A stretch of 64,000 nucleotides of DNA from the NCBI GenBank assembly GCA_030544235.1, contig CM060463.1, positions 36,399,920 to 36,463,919 on the forward strand, written 5' to 3'. The position numbers and the translations under genes are program-made. The notes beneath the pieces were generated by a model. It was not told the origin of the DNA. It worked only from the letters and a program-made list of their open reading frames with translations, and did not search any database. Each line of letters starts with the position of its first letter. Position 1 is the first letter of the stretch. Origin of the DNA: Lepturacanthus savala (Eukaryota > Chordata > Actinopteri > Scombriformes > Trichiuridae). This document shows, one piece after another, positions 40,851 to 52,829 of the stretch.

Positions 40851-41720
40851 TAGTTTAGTACAACTACTACTTTATTTGCAGGTTTTTCTGGTTACCATGG
40901 AAACCTGGCATTATTTTCTTGCATCTAACTAAGATTACACATATGTTTTGTTTATATAAAACTGATGTGGACGTTTAGTCGAGTGTTATTTCATTATTTT
41001 AAAAGTTTGTTTCAAAGTTTAATGTCAATTTGCTGCAATAAGATGATGAATTTGAACTAATCTACAATTAAATTTGATATAAAACAACTTCATCCGGGTG
41101 TTTTTAACTCTTAAAAGTATTTAAAAGTTCCTGTGCTTTGAGGATTTGGATTATTATTGTTTTTTAATTATTTTAGTACAACTTCATCTGCAGGTTTTCC
41201 TGGTTACCATGGACATTATTTTCTTGCATCTAATAAAGATTACACATACATTTGATTATATAAAACTGATTATAGTTCTAGTTATAGATTTAGTTTTTCA
41301 AAAGGGAATTCAAAAAGTTCCTTTGCATTTAGAATCTGGATTAATTGATTGCTTGTCTCAAATGCAGGTCTTTACAGTTACCGTGGAAACCAAGGATTAG
41401 TTTCTTACATTTAGTAATGCATACAAACATTATTGATAAGTTTTGTTTATATAAAAATGATCATTATTCATCCAGATGTTGATGAGGGATTTCAACTTTT
41501 TTAAAAGTATTAATAAAGTTCCTTTACATTAAGGATTTGAGATGTTGTTGTTTTTTGTTTATTTTCAATTTTAGTACAACTACCACTTCATCTGCAGGTT
41601 TTCCTGGTTACCATGGAAACCTGACATTATTTTCTTGCATCTAATCAAGATTACACACGTTTTGTTTATCTTAAACTGATGTGGACGTTCAGTCGAGCAT
41701 CATTTCTTATTCATTGTGTT
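40851..41720 (+). repeat. Degenerate repeats carrying RFX X-box-like palindromes
   Basis: Four related units upstream of copy B, each with TCTGCAGG, then GGTTACCATGGAAACC or a variant, then ATTTTCTTGCATCTAA and AAGATTACACA. The palindromes are at 40891-40904, 41203-41216, 41377-41390 and 41607-41620. The motif fits the X-box bound by RFX factors. One further unit lies upstream of copy A (34821-34834). Confidence 0.7.
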
Positions 41721-42126
41721 TTAATAGAAGTGTGTGTGTGTCCACGTGTGTGATGGTGTGATCAGCTGATCTGTGTTACTGATCAATCAGAGTCATTGAT
41801 CCCAGCATCAGCAGCAGATCTGCTCTCTACAGGGTCACCACTTTCCCAGATTCACACAGAGCTCTGTGAGTGTCTCTCCATCACCCCCCCAGTCCTCCAC
41901 CTGTTCCCCTCACATCTAACCATTGTCCCCCAGGCTATAAAACCTCATTCTAGTGCTAGATCCTGTATTGTGTCAGGGAGCTCCCTGATTGGTCCAGACT
42001 GTGAGAACCTGGGAGCAGAGCAGGACTCAGCCATTGATATGTAGATGTGTGAGTATAAATAGGAGGGATGGAGCCAGCAGAGATCAGATCCTCTCTACAG
42101 AGACTCTACAGCACAGAGATCCAGCT
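41715..42126 (+). promoter_or_regulatory. her4: her4 copy B promoter
   Basis: Sox-type CCATTGT (41920-41926), CCAAT box in reverse (ATTGG, 41988-41992), RBPJ-type TGTGAGAA (42000-42007) and TATAAATA (42054-42061). A transcription start about 30 bp past the TATA would give a 5' UTR of about 40 bp. The E-box CACGTG lies in the outer part, near the GT run. Confidence 0.8.
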
Positions 42127-42642
42127 ATGGCTCCTACAATCACTGCAGCAATGACCAACGACCACAACCACCTGACTCTGAGCCACAAGGTAAACTGAAG
42201 ATTCATGATGACTCCATGTTGGAATGTGGAGAGTTAGTGTTTGTTGCTGTGGACTAAACTAAACTCCAGAATCAGCTGATTAATGACTGTGTTGTTGTTT
42301 CTGCAGCTCAGAAAGCCTCTGGTGGAGAAGTTACGCAGAGAGAGAATCAACAGCAGCATCGAGCAGCTCAAGTCTCTCCTGAGTCCAGAGTTCCTCAAAC
42401 AGCAGCCAGACTCCAAGCTGGAGAAAGCAGACGTCCTGGAGATGACAGTTTGTGTCCTGACGCAGCTGCAGCAGCAGAAGCAGCAGCGAGGAAGACTGAT
42501 GCTGAACCACTTCAACAAGCTGCAGTCTTCCTGTGATCACAACCTGAGAGAGGCTGACTTCTCTCCTCTGAGCTCCACAGTCCAGACCAGCATCAGCAAA
42601 GACAAGAGTCCAGTCAACAGCTCCCTCTGGAGGCCCTGGTAG
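42127..42642 (+). CDS. her4: Her4/Hes5-type bHLH-WRPW repressor, copy B
   Basis: Exons 42127-42189 and 42307-42642, phase 0, 132 aa, identical in protein to copies A, C and D. The intron (117 bp, GTAAAC...CTGCAG) is also the same. bHLH at about residues 22-72; C-terminal WRPW; no Orange domain. It is divergent from copy A across the 34.3-42.1 kb interval, so the pair could share the modules at 36.3, 39.0 and 40.4 kb. The 3' flank matches copies C and D for about 310 bp and then diverges. Confidence 0.95.
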
Positions 42643-44512
42643 ACTCAGCAGGACTCAGCAGATCCTCCACAACACTGGTCCTGGACCTGCTCCACATTCC
42701 TGTGGAAGTCTTATTGCATTTATTAATGCAATCTTTGACCTTTTGTAAAGGACTGATTCTGTTTCTTTGTGATATTTGCAGATATTTGATATTTCCTCTG
42801 ATTCTACAGAGAATCTACATTATTTTTCCTGAGTGAAAACCTGTAGATTATTAGTGACACCAACAATGATGTTGCTGCTTTTTTCTCCATTTAGGAGACA
42901 CTGTTGTTCATGTTGAACATGTTTTATATGTGATGATCACAAACCATCTAATCCATCTAATGTTGATTCTGATGCATCTTTATGGATCTTAAACCTGCAT
43001 TTCTCAGCAGATGTAGTTTTTGCATCAAGATGAATGTGTTGTTTATTATAACTCTGTGAGTAACAACACGAGGGATTGTTGTTTGGAAAAAATCTGTCAA
43101 AATGAATGTATCTCTTCAAACTAAGTGATGCGTATTAAAGCAATCAGAAAAAACAACAACAATTTACGTCTCATATTTATCATTTGATCTCAAACCAATG
43201 CATATTTCGCAATGTTTGTTAATGTTATAGTTGACAGTGACAGAGATAAATGTCTCAACATCAGCTAATAGTTTAAAAAGGGGTGGGAACGATTATTGAT
43301 TCTAATAATACACTGATTCTACATCACAGAAACACAATAAACAGTCAGATTAGCTGTTTATTAAGTCTTGTTGCTATGACAACTATGCAACATGTGATTT
43401 TACATAAAGATCTGTCAAAATTTAAAAGAACCGCCAACAAAAAAGGTGTTTTAAAGTGTGTCTGGTCATCATATATGTTTTATTCCACAAAATATTCCAT
43501 TATTTGATGGTTCATAGTGCTGCTGTCTCTTCACTTCCTGTTATAAAGGACTTTGAACTGGATTTCTCTATGAAAGGTGCTATACAAATACAGTCATATC
43601 AATATTATTACTCCAGAACTTGACCTATAAAGCATCTAGATTCTCTAATAGAGATAGAAATAGCAGGTTTGTTATGGAATGGGTACTGGTCGTATTGTTA
43701 GTGTTTAAAATGAAGATATTCAAAATTCATGATTAAAAAGTCTTTAAAAATACCTTAAAAACTTGGAATATCCATCATATGAGAGCTTTTATACAAATAA
43801 ATTATAATTATCATCAATATGACTATAACTGCATGGATTGAAGTTATACTATTTTCATTGTAAATATGGTATTTCTAAAAATGACTGAAATGAAGTGACA
43901 TGAAAAGAAAGTTTATGTCTGACATATTTATTTTTTCATGGAATCTGTAACTGCACCAGAACAAATAAAAAAATCCACTTTGGTGACAAAACTGAACAAA
44001 ACATCATATGCATACACAGCATACATAAAACAACAAGAACAAAGCCCTTTTCAGAAGAAAGGGAGGTTTTTTTAGAAATAAAAACATGATACCTTGAAAC
44101 AAGGCAGTACAGGTTCACATTGTTCTGCTCGGCTTTAGATTTTAAACAGAATTCACTGAAATCAATCAGTAAAAAATCTCGAAGGTGAAATAAAACATCT
44201 GTGCATTTCATTATTTTATCAAATAAAACATTTAGCAGCCAAGTCCGCATAGATAAAAAAACTGGATTCATCTTCTGAATCCAAACAGCAGCAAAACATG
44301 TTTTAACACTCAAAATATCCTGAATGTGGATCCAGGTCATTTTTTTTTAACCTCAAAAAGAAGTTTTCCTCTAATTTTTTCAATAAGGCCGACGAGCCTT
44401 ATTAGTCTCTGTAGATCTGCTCTTCATATAAATGCAAATAATGCATTTCTGGATTTTTAACACGTGAAAACACACAGACGCAGTCGCATCAATAGAGTAG
44501 AAATTGTCCTTT
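42643..44512. other. Downstream of copy B, no further gene
   Basis: The first part is the copy B 3' UTR, with a possible ATTAAA signal near 43133. The rest is AT-rich intergenic sequence without recognised features up to the end of the small minus-strand gene. Confidence 0.5.
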
Positions 44513-45469
44513 TTAAAAGCAAAGTGGAGCCAGGTCGTCCTCGGCGTCAGGAAACAGGCGTAAAACGTCTCTGGTGTATTTGGAGTAGCCGTTATGAGAC
44601 AGCAGAGCTTTTCTCAGCGTGAGGAAGGACTTGGTTTTCTCCAGGATTTCAGAGATCGGGATCCCGGTCTGAAGGTGTTCTTCAATCAGAGCCTTCAGCT
44701 TCTCCACCCCGGTGCTGCATTTCCTCTCCAACATGTGGAGTTTACACCTGAAGGAAGCAAAGACGACGATTTTATTAAACTGTTGTCTAAAAGAAATCAT
44801 GAACAAAACATTTGGACCCATTGCATTTTTTTTAAATACTCAGAAGATATTCACTTCATGCCATTAATATGTAATATACACAAATGTTTTATATTTCTTT
44901 CCCTTTAGATTTGTTAAATCACATTTATTAATAGAAATGCCACTCATTTTTGATATCGGTGTACCTCAGGGATCTATACTGGGGCCCCTGTTGTGTACAT
45001 GCAAACCTTTTCAGGTCCAGCAACCTTTTCAGATTGAGATTCAGATTTTAATATTGGGTCAGTGACAAATAATGTTTGGCAAGATGATAAAGTCAAAACT
45101 TTATAAAATACAGTTATAGGAAGAATTCATCATGTGTTCATGTTGGTTTGTTGTTATTTAAAAGTCCATTTTTATATTCACCTAGAATATAAAACTAGTT
45201 GATAGCATGTGTTTTTAATTTTAAAACCTTTTTGAGAGACTTAAACTGTCTGGTATCAAGTTTTTAGTTTTTTTTTAGTGACCCGTAAATAAATATGGGT
45301 CAAAATTGCACCGTAATAATGGTTTTAACAGTATTTTACAGCTGATTTAAGACCTGTTAACATGAAAGATGGAAACATCAAACTAACACTAACTCAAAAA
45401 AGTGGTGATTTACCTGAAAAGTTGCTCCTTCATGGTGTCCTGAAGAGCGAGGTCCATGTAAAGGGCCAT
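44513..45469 (-). CDS. Unrecognised 96-aa protein, possible degenerate HLH-Orange
   Basis: Two exons, 45469-45414 (start) and 44747-44513, joined in phase 2 at CAG|GTAAAT...CTTCAG|GTG; 96 aa, highly charged and helical. I do not recognise the family. A faint match to Hes proteins can be drawn: VEKLKALIEEH resembles helix 1 (IEQLKSLLSPE), SEILEK falls where SKLEK begins helix 2, with one residue difference in spacing, and GYSKYTRDVLRLF resembles an Orange motif. The intron also falls just before the would-be basic region, as in her4. But the basic residues, most of the helix 2 to Orange spacing, and WRPW are missing (the protein ends APLCF). It is seen once, between her4 copies B and C. That it is a real gene is fairly well supported; the Hes link is a hypothesis. 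Confidence 0.65.
45040..45335. mobile_element. Fold-back repeat relative
   Basis: Shares GGGTCAGTGACAAATAATGT, GTTCATGTTGGTTTGTTGTT and ATTTAAAAGTCCATTT with the fold-back element at 18487-18917. It lies in the intron of the 96-aa gene. Confidence 0.5.
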
Positions 45470-45730
45470 TCTGTGATTTTTTTTTTTGTGGTTTTTCCTG
45501 CAGGTGGAAGATTCTGCTGCTGCTTGAAGCCTGAGGAGAGTCGTCTGTCATCTATGAGCTTCATCTCTGTATTTATGCTGCTCGTCCTGCAGCCTCTCGG
45601 CAGCTCTCAGCCAATCAGGAGGCTCCCAGCCCAGGACAATGGGGTGAATTTAATGGCTGTCACAGGGAACAGGTGGGCTGCTTTATCTGTATGACACAGA
45701 TCAATGGGGTCAGTGGGAAAATGTTCTTTC
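45470..45730 (-). promoter_or_regulatory. Promoter of the 96-aa gene
   Basis: On the minus strand a TATA-type CATAAATAC lies near 45571-45579, about 100 bp before the ATG, and a CCAAT-box GATTGG near 45612-45617. Farther up are CATTGTCC (Sox-like, near 45637-45644) and an RBPJ-like GTGGGAAA in plus orientation (45713-45720). The order recalls the her4 promoters. Confidence 0.5.
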
Positions 45731-45829
45731 TCAAGTGGACACGACCCCCGATGCCAAATATTTACTGACGTGGCCCCGGGACTGAAAATCATCTCAAATA
45801 TAAAAATCGCTGCATGATAAAGACACATT

Positions 45830-46680
45830 TTCTCACTTGTAATCTTTAATTTTTAAGAAATGGAACTTTTTATTGCATATTGCAATGCATATTGATGAAT
45901 ATTTTGCGTAACATGCCAGATTTAGCTCAGAGATAATTTCCATTTCTAGTCCTAACATAAAAAAACAGGCAGAAAAACCATTAATACGTTAGTTATAATA
46001 ATAATAACAATACCATGCATTACCATTTACAAAATATAAAGAACATGAGGAGGAGTTATTCAATAAATTACAGAATTCTCACTTTCACTCAACTGAAAAT
46101 GAGATTATTCACTTCACAGCCAAAGATTTGTTTATTTATTTAAAGAAAATAAGCATCAAATTGACAGAATATATAACTGAAAGTGTTGATGTGATATTTT
46201 CTCTGTGTGTAGTTAGTTAACATCAAAATATACAGAATCTATGATTAAAAACTATGATAAAATAACTATCGGTCATATAAAAGCTGATGTTCATCTTTCA
46301 CACTGGAAATGAGATTATGATGAGTATTTATTTGAGGAAAATAATCCTCAAATTCACAGAATATATGACTGAAAGCATTGATGTGATGTTTTCTCTGTGT
46401 TTAACTTGAAAATATTCGGAATCTATGATTTAAAACCTCTTTAAAAATCTTAAAAACTTGAAATATCCATGATTAGAAAGCTGCTATATGAATAAATAAT
46501 TGTTAATATTATTAGGGAGTGCTTGTAAACCAGAAGTTATCGGCCATGTATGTGTGTGTTTTTTTTTTTAAAAACATCATGTTTGGTATCAAATTCCTAC
46601 TGAAAATGAGATTATTTATTTGATAACCTAAGTGTTGATCATTTATTAAAGGAAATCAGCTTCATATTCCCAGACTGGAA
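45830..46680. other. Intergenic, no gene seen
   Basis: AT-rich spacer between the 96-aa gene and the tandem RBPJ module. A degenerate internal repeat (about 46140-46220 and 46330-46420, sharing GATGTGATATTTTCTCTGTG-like phrases) is visible. Confidence 0.45.
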
Positions 46681-46945
46681 GCGCTGGTGTGTTTCCCAGT
46701 GGTGACTTCCAGCTGAACCAGATGGTTGTGTGTGTCCTGAGAACCGTCCTGAGTCTTTGTGGCAGCAGACACGCTTCCATTGTGCTGCCGAGCGTGTTGC
46801 ATACACAAGTGTGGGAAGCCGTGTGGGAAGCCGTGTGTCGCCGTGGTTTCAGGCCGCAGACACGGAGGAGGGCGTGTGACTGGGGCACGGCCGGCCCGGT
46901 GCTGGGAACTGTGGGAGCTCAGAGGAGGGAACTGGAAACCTGAAC
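46680..46945. promoter_or_regulatory. Tandem RBPJ module (B-C interval)
   Basis: GC-richer than the surroundings. Two RBPJ cores TGTGGGAA, at 46810-46817 and 46822-46829, are head to tail and 12 bp apart. E-box-type CAGCTG and CAGATG are nearby (46711-46725), and CCGTGTG follows. It is about 1.3 kb upstream of the 96-aa gene and between the convergent copies B and C. It looks like a divergent relative of the type 1 modules. Confidence 0.55.
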
Positions 46946-47139
46946 CCCACACAGACAGATGGAGGCGTGATAAACTGGGAGGGAAAAATACATAAAAAAA
47001 AAACACCTGAACCTGGCTGAATGTCACTTTACAGCTGTGTCACTCAGTTATTTCATTATTTAAAAAAAACTGTCACATGATATATTATGTTTTGAATGTT
47101 TTTATTAATTAAAATGAAAATGTTTCATCTCATATATTC

Positions 47140-47520
47140 CTGCATGTTTATATCACAGAGATACTGATCAGGTTCATTTGCAGCATCAAACTGGAGGTAA
47201 AAGAGTCAAAAATGTCAGACATATCACACACACACACACACACACACAGACAAAAGAACTAAATTTATATGTTATATTTGAACGTTTTGTAACACTAACG
47301 TCTTTTATATGTTGGTCTTTCAAAAGTAATCATGCTTTTTTAACATGAAAAACTAGTGAGTTATCCTAATGAAACCATCACCTGTTACCATTACCTGAGA
47401 GAATAGTTATTAATGGAGTTAATAATGAAATATTGATGATGCTTATTAGTTTTTTTGGTTTCGGACGTCTTTTCAACCTTTGCTGTTCCTGAGAAATGAA
47501 CATAACAGGAGGGCGAGACA
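47140..47520. mobile_element. MITE fragment (family 2)
   Basis: Shares ATATCACAGAGATACTG, GCATCAAACTGGAGG and GCTGTTCCTGAGAAATGA with 58260-58600, and ends ACATAACAGGAGGG. It has an internal (CA)n at 47226-47247. Confidence 0.6.
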
Positions 47521-48710
47521 CTTTGAGCAGCTTTAAACCAGGACTGTGACGTCTTCATACGTCTTGAAGCTCTGACTCCAGCTGCAGTCCTCTCTTTCTG
47601 AATCTCTCCCATTGTATTGAATGGGTTTTGTTTCACAGTCCAGGGTGTGGTTATCCCTATTGCTTGTACATTTTTTCCCTCCACATCTTTTCCTTCCATT
47701 CTCCTCTCTATTAATGTGCTTTGACTCAGATTTCTGTGAACAGCCTCTTTAATAATGACCTTTAGTGTCTTATCCTTCTCGTCTAAGGGGTCAATAGTCG
47801 TCTTTTGGACATTGCAGAAGAGTTAATTATCTTCAATATTGAACCTTTCCATAATATTCAAATCTTGTGAGATACTTATCACTTATAATCATCAATATTA
47901 AAAAAATAAACACTGAAAATGTGTCAGTCTGTGTGAAATGAATGTATATATTATACAAGTTTCACTTTTTGAATGGAATTACTGAAATAAATCAACTTTT
48001 CATGGTATTATAATTATATGACCAGCAGCTGTAGTACAGTTATTTAGTTTTTTCTGAGGGGTCAGCAGATAAACTGAAGGGTCATGAGATAATTAATGGG
48101 AAATATATAAAATAAATAAATAAAAATAAATATTCAAATAACGTTTGATTAATTGTCTATTTTATCATGTGACCTTTATATTATTTAAATAACTAGTGCA
48201 TGAATTTGATGTGCTGAAGACATGTTTAATAATTAAAAGAAATATTACATAGCATTTTTTTTACGAAACTTTATGAAACTTATTTCTCAAACTGTCAAAA
48301 CTTAACACAACTGCAATGAAAATAAGGTTTTAAAAAGTGTTGTTTATGACCCATATGATAAAAATAAGACAACAAAATCAGTTTTCTCTTTAAATTTGAT
48401 GGTTTGACATAAGTAACTTTACTTTACTAACAAGTAACTTTATTAAATATCCTAAAAGAAGATTAGATACGATTAGATTAGGTTTAGTTACAATAATTAG
48501 TGTCTATTTAATTTAATTGTTATAGTTTTGAAATAAAAGTTGTATTTAATGAATAGATTATCTTCCACCACAACTCTGGTTTCTCATTCGAATGGATAAA
48601 AGCATCTTCTGAATTAAAGTTAATTGTTGTAGTTTGAATGAAGCATGAAAAGTCACTTTTGTTTTCATATAAAACATGTCATGACAACACAACTTTTGCA
48701 ATTTGCATTT
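47521..48710. other. Intergenic, no gene seen
   Basis: AT-rich spacer upstream of the copy C 3' flank; nothing recognised. Confidence 0.45.
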
Positions 48711-48714
48711 TTTT

Positions 48715-49679
48715 GTTTATTCAACAAGAGGTGATGATACATCACTACAACAACTTGTAGGTTTCTACAAGACACTGTACTCAGAGAGAGTAAAGGAGCA
48801 GCTGCTTTATAACAGACAAACCACTGACAGGACCTGAGGACACAGTTCTACTGTCAATGGATTAACACGTTTTCAGGAGGAAACAAATGACCTTAGAACA
48901 GATCTAAATATTCTAGATGAATACACAGATTTCAGCTGATTCATTACATGTAAAAGTCACTGGAAAACTGTGACAGTTTGATGTGAATCAAACATTTTAC
49001 AGTAAAACAAATTATCTTAAAACAGATCATTTCTGAGTAAAGTCCATTGTGACATCACAACCGACATTTCTGATCAACATGATCAATAATCAAGAGGTAA
49101 ATATCAATATATTCAAATAATACATGATATTCATTCAGGCATAAAATTATCACTATAAAACTGTGATAGTCTGATTTTAACAAACCTTTTAGATAAAAGA
49201 ATAAACATTATGATCTGAGAACAGATCAGTTTAGATTAATCACAGAGATTAAGTCCATTATAACAATATGTCCATAAACAGGACATTTACATATAGTTGA
49301 TGAATGTTTTTCATTCATGCACAAACTTCATCTGCTTAAAATGCAGGTTTAAGGTTGAACATTAGATGGATTAGATGGTTTGTGATCATCACATATAAAA
49401 CATGTTCAACATGAACAACAGTGTCTCCTAAATGGAGAAAAAAGCAGCAACGTCATTGTTGGTGTCACTAATAATCTACAGGTTTTCACTCAGGAAAAAT
49501 AATGTAGATTCTCTGTAGAATCAGAGGAAATATCAAATATCTGCAAATATCACAAAGAAACAGAATCAGTCCTTTACAAAAGGTCAAAGATTGCATTAAT
49601 CAATGCAATAAGACTTCCACAGGAATGTGGAGCAGGTCCAGGACCAGTGTTGTGGAGGATCTGCTGAGTCCTGCTGAGT
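48715..49679 (-). repeat. her4 3'-flank unit, copy C
   Basis: Reverse complement of the flank following copy D (54094-55100), including the polyadenylation-type AATAAA near the GTTGAATAAACAAA end. It probably contains the copy C 3' UTR. Confidence 0.8.
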
Positions 49680-50195
49680 CTACCAGGGCCTCCAGAGGGA
49701 GCTGTTGACTGGACTCTTGTCTTTGCTGATGCTGGTCTGGACTGTGGAGCTCAGAGGAGAGAAGTCAGCCTCTCTCAGGTTGTGATCACAGGAAGACTGC
49801 AGCTTGTTGAAGTGGTTCAGCATCAGTCTTCCTCGCTGCTGCTTCTGCTGCTGCAGCTGCGTCAGGACACAAACTGTCATCTCCAGGACGTCTGCTTTCT
49901 CCAGCTTGGAGTCTGGCTGCTGTTTGAGGAACTCTGGACTCAGGAGAGACTTGAGCTGCTCGATGCTGCTGTTGATTCTCTCTCTGCGTAACTTCTCCAC
50001 CAGAGGCTTTCTGAGCTGCAGAAACAACAACACAGTCATTAATCAGCTGATTCTGGAGTTTAGTTTAGTCCACAGCAACAAACACTAACTCTCCACATTC
50101 CAACATGGAGTCATCATGAATCTTCAGTTTACCTTGTGGCTCAGAGTCAGGTGGTTGTGGTCGTTGGTCATTGCTGCAGTGATTGTAGGAGCCAT
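49680..50195 (-). CDS. her4: Her4/Hes5-type bHLH-WRPW repressor, copy C
   Basis: Exons 50195-50133 and 50015-49680, phase 0, 132 aa, the same protein and intron as copies A, B and D. It is convergent with copy B and divergent from copy D. It shares with A and B the longest upstream homology, to a CA microsatellite (50581-50616) beside a CACGTG E-box. The bHLH is complete, WRPW present, Orange domain not detectable. Confidence 0.95.
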
Positions 50196-50580
50196 AGCTG
50201 GATCTCTGTGCTGTAGAGTCTCTGTAGAGAGGATCTGATCTCTGCTGGCTCCATCCCTCCTATTTATACTCACACATCTACATATCAATGGCTGAGTCCT
50301 GCTCTGCTCCCAGGTTCTCACAGTCTGGACCAATCAGGGAGCTCCCTGACACAATACAGGATCTAGCACTAGAATGAGGTTTTATAGCCTGGGGGACAAT
50401 GGTTAGATGTGAGGGGAACAGGTGGAGGACTGGGGGGGTGATGGAGAGACACTCACAGAGCTCTGTGTGAATCTGGGAAAGTGGTGACCCTGTAGAGAGC
50501 AGATCTGCTGCTGATGCTGGGATCAATGACTCTGATTGATCAGTAACACACAGATCAGCTGATCACACCATCACACACGT

Positions 50581-50616
<36 letters not shown>
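50196..50616 (-). promoter_or_regulatory. her4: her4 copy C promoter
   Basis: TATAAATA at 50261-50268 (reverse strand), RBPJ-type TGTGAGAA at 50315-50322, then CCAAT and Sox-type ACAATGG in the same order as copies A and B. It ends in an expanded (CA)n at 50581-50616. Confidence 0.8.
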
Positions 50617-50618
<2 letters not shown>

Positions 50619-51169
50619 CGTTACAGTAATAAGTTGGTTGTCTATTCCACTTGAATGTTTGTTTTTCCAACAAAAAAAAACAAAACAGAAAAAATAGAAA
50701 AAAGGCTTAAACCCTGTTACCATATAAGGTGGAAAGAAAATAAATCAGAAAATACAAATATTTAATTTTATTCTTATATATAAATATATATCTACAAACA
50801 CCATATATAATAAACAGATGAAAATAATTAAATACATTAATAAAGATGTTTATTTTTAATCATTATAAGATGTTTCTTTTTTATTACATTAACACATATC
50901 AAAGAGAGTAAAGACAATATTATGTGGAAAAGTAAAAAAAACTAAATGAAATGAAAAAATAAATAATATTATAAACAATATATATATATATATATATAAA
51001 ACTAATAATATAATGATGAATAATGTTATTTCTATTTATTACATTAATAATCATATTAATGGGATTATAAGTCCTAAATAACTTTAACAGAGTGGAATTT
51101 CTTTAATGCTTCTGCTTCTATGTCTTCATAATTCAGGTAAAAGTTACTTAAAAAGACTTATTCAACTTG
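50617..51169. other. C-D interval, AT-rich
   Basis: Low-complexity AT-rich DNA with a (TA)n run at about 50978-50996. No gene. Confidence 0.5.
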
Positions 51170-51420
51170 AAGTGAATCCAACCATTCTTAAATGTGACGG
51201 TGCTGCTACATATATGTTTAAACCTGAGCAGCAGCATCCAGCTGCTGTCCAGATGTAAAGTCTTGTGTGTGAGTAAGAAGTGGATGTGAGTTTCCCACAG
51301 TGACTCCCTGATGCTGCTCAATGAACCACAAAGAGACTTTGAATGGATGTTTAGTGGTGACAGTGGTCTGGTGTTGTATAGAAACAGCCTGACGTCACCA
51401 ACCATCTGGAGGGAAACTCC
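51170..51420. promoter_or_regulatory. Notch module, type 1 (C-D interval, left)
   Basis: RBPJ site TTCCCACA (51292-51299) followed by GTGACTCC, with CAGATG before it, and GACTTTGAATGG and CCATCTGGAGG after it. Same order as 36172-36385. Confidence 0.55.
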
Positions 51421-51589
51421 ACCATTGGCTGACTCTCAGCTTTACAAAGTCTGGAAGTAGCATGAAATTCACCATTAGAAAGAATCATACAAGTTGTTTT
51501 GGTGAATCATCAAATCAACTTTGAATCATTTTCATGAATTTTCAAGTCAAATTTGTGCCGTTTTGTCATCGACTGGATCAGAATTTCAG

Positions 51590-51730
51590 CTCTATAGATG
51601 AGACAGCTGTTTTCTGAAGTGTGCCAATTCTCTGAGGAGAATAGTAGAATAATTAGACTCAACTCTGATCTCTACACGTTTCCCACACTCAACATTCATG
51701 AATAATTTAAGCATGTGTCTAAATCCAAAC
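51590..51730. promoter_or_regulatory. Notch module, type 2 (C-D interval, left)
   Basis: GAAGTGTGCCAA, then CTCTGAGGAG, then RBPJ site TTCCCACA (51680-51687) and a downstream GCATGTGTC. The Sox motif of this module type is degraded here. Confidence 0.5.
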
Positions 51731-52469
51731 TGAGTTTTTAAAGAATCTCTATAACATGTGGAGCCCATTAGATTTGATACATTTTACAGACTACATCTCC
51801 TTTAAATGATGAATAAAGTTATACTGGAAGTCATCAAATCACCTTAAATATACAAAAAATAACTTATCTGAAGATAAAAATTAATATATTGAAGCCAACA
51901 TGTTGTTAGGCAGCAAAGCACTGACCCACAATTTTTAAATTCATTTGATGTTTGATAATAATAATAATAACAATTAGTATTAGTATAGTATATAGGTCAA
52001 CATGAGTTAAAATATAAGACTTAAGCATTTAATAGTGTTAATTGATTGAAGACAATATAACGTTATTAATTAAAACTCAATATGCTACCTAGTTTTCACC
52101 ATTATTATAATTTTAGTGTGTGACCCCCACTATTTTTTAATATATCAGAGTAGAACCATGTCAGGGGAATATTTATCCAGTCACTTTACCAGTTTGTTTT
52201 CCTTCAAAAAGTCAAGTATCAACACTTTTATTTCATCAGTCTAACACGATATTTCTACATTTTGTGGGATCCATAGTATCCATTTTCTACCTGAGTGGAA
52301 AAAACAGATTAATTTAACATAGGCTACCACCTACTGATCCAGTACACACCTTTTACTATATTAATTAATAATTTATGAGATTAAACTGTGAGGTAATTAA
52401 TTAGATTCTCTTTGACAGAAGCTTGAAGTATCTCACCACGGGTGTGTGGTCCCAACACGTTCTCCCTGC
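51731..52469. other. C-D interval, no gene seen
   Basis: AT-rich sequence between the two halves of the C-D module set; nothing recognised. Confidence 0.45.
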
Positions 52470-52680
52470 ACTGCTTGTGCCAGAATATTTAAAAAGTCTA
52501 TTAGTAGAGGGGGCACATGCCTGTTTTCTGTTAATAGACATGGGAGTGTGGGAAAACTCTGGAGATCAGAGTCCAGTGTGAACGACTTCCACCTCCACCA
52601 CCAGCAGCCGTAGAATTCTCTGAAGGGATTTGGCACACTTCAACAAACAGCTGCCAACCCCCCACCACCACGTGTGGAGC
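52470..52680. promoter_or_regulatory. Notch module, type 2 (C-D interval, right)
   Basis: RBPJ site TGTGGGAA (52547-52554), with GGCACATGCC and TTAATAGACATGGG on one side and TTTGGCACACTTC, E-box CAGCTG and CACGTG on the other. It is almost identical to 56445-56660 over about 210 bp with abrupt ends, so one was copied from the other recently. The frame open across it is not regarded as a gene. Confidence 0.6.
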
Positions 52681-52829
52681 TGTGAAGCTGGAAAATAAAA
52701 CAATAAAAGTTCATTATTATAGTAGAGTCACTTTAACTGCAGCTGCTGGAGGCTGAGAATCTACATTCATGTGGATTTGGATTTGAACTATTTTACAACA
52801 TAATTTCAAATTTTATAAACTCAGAATCG

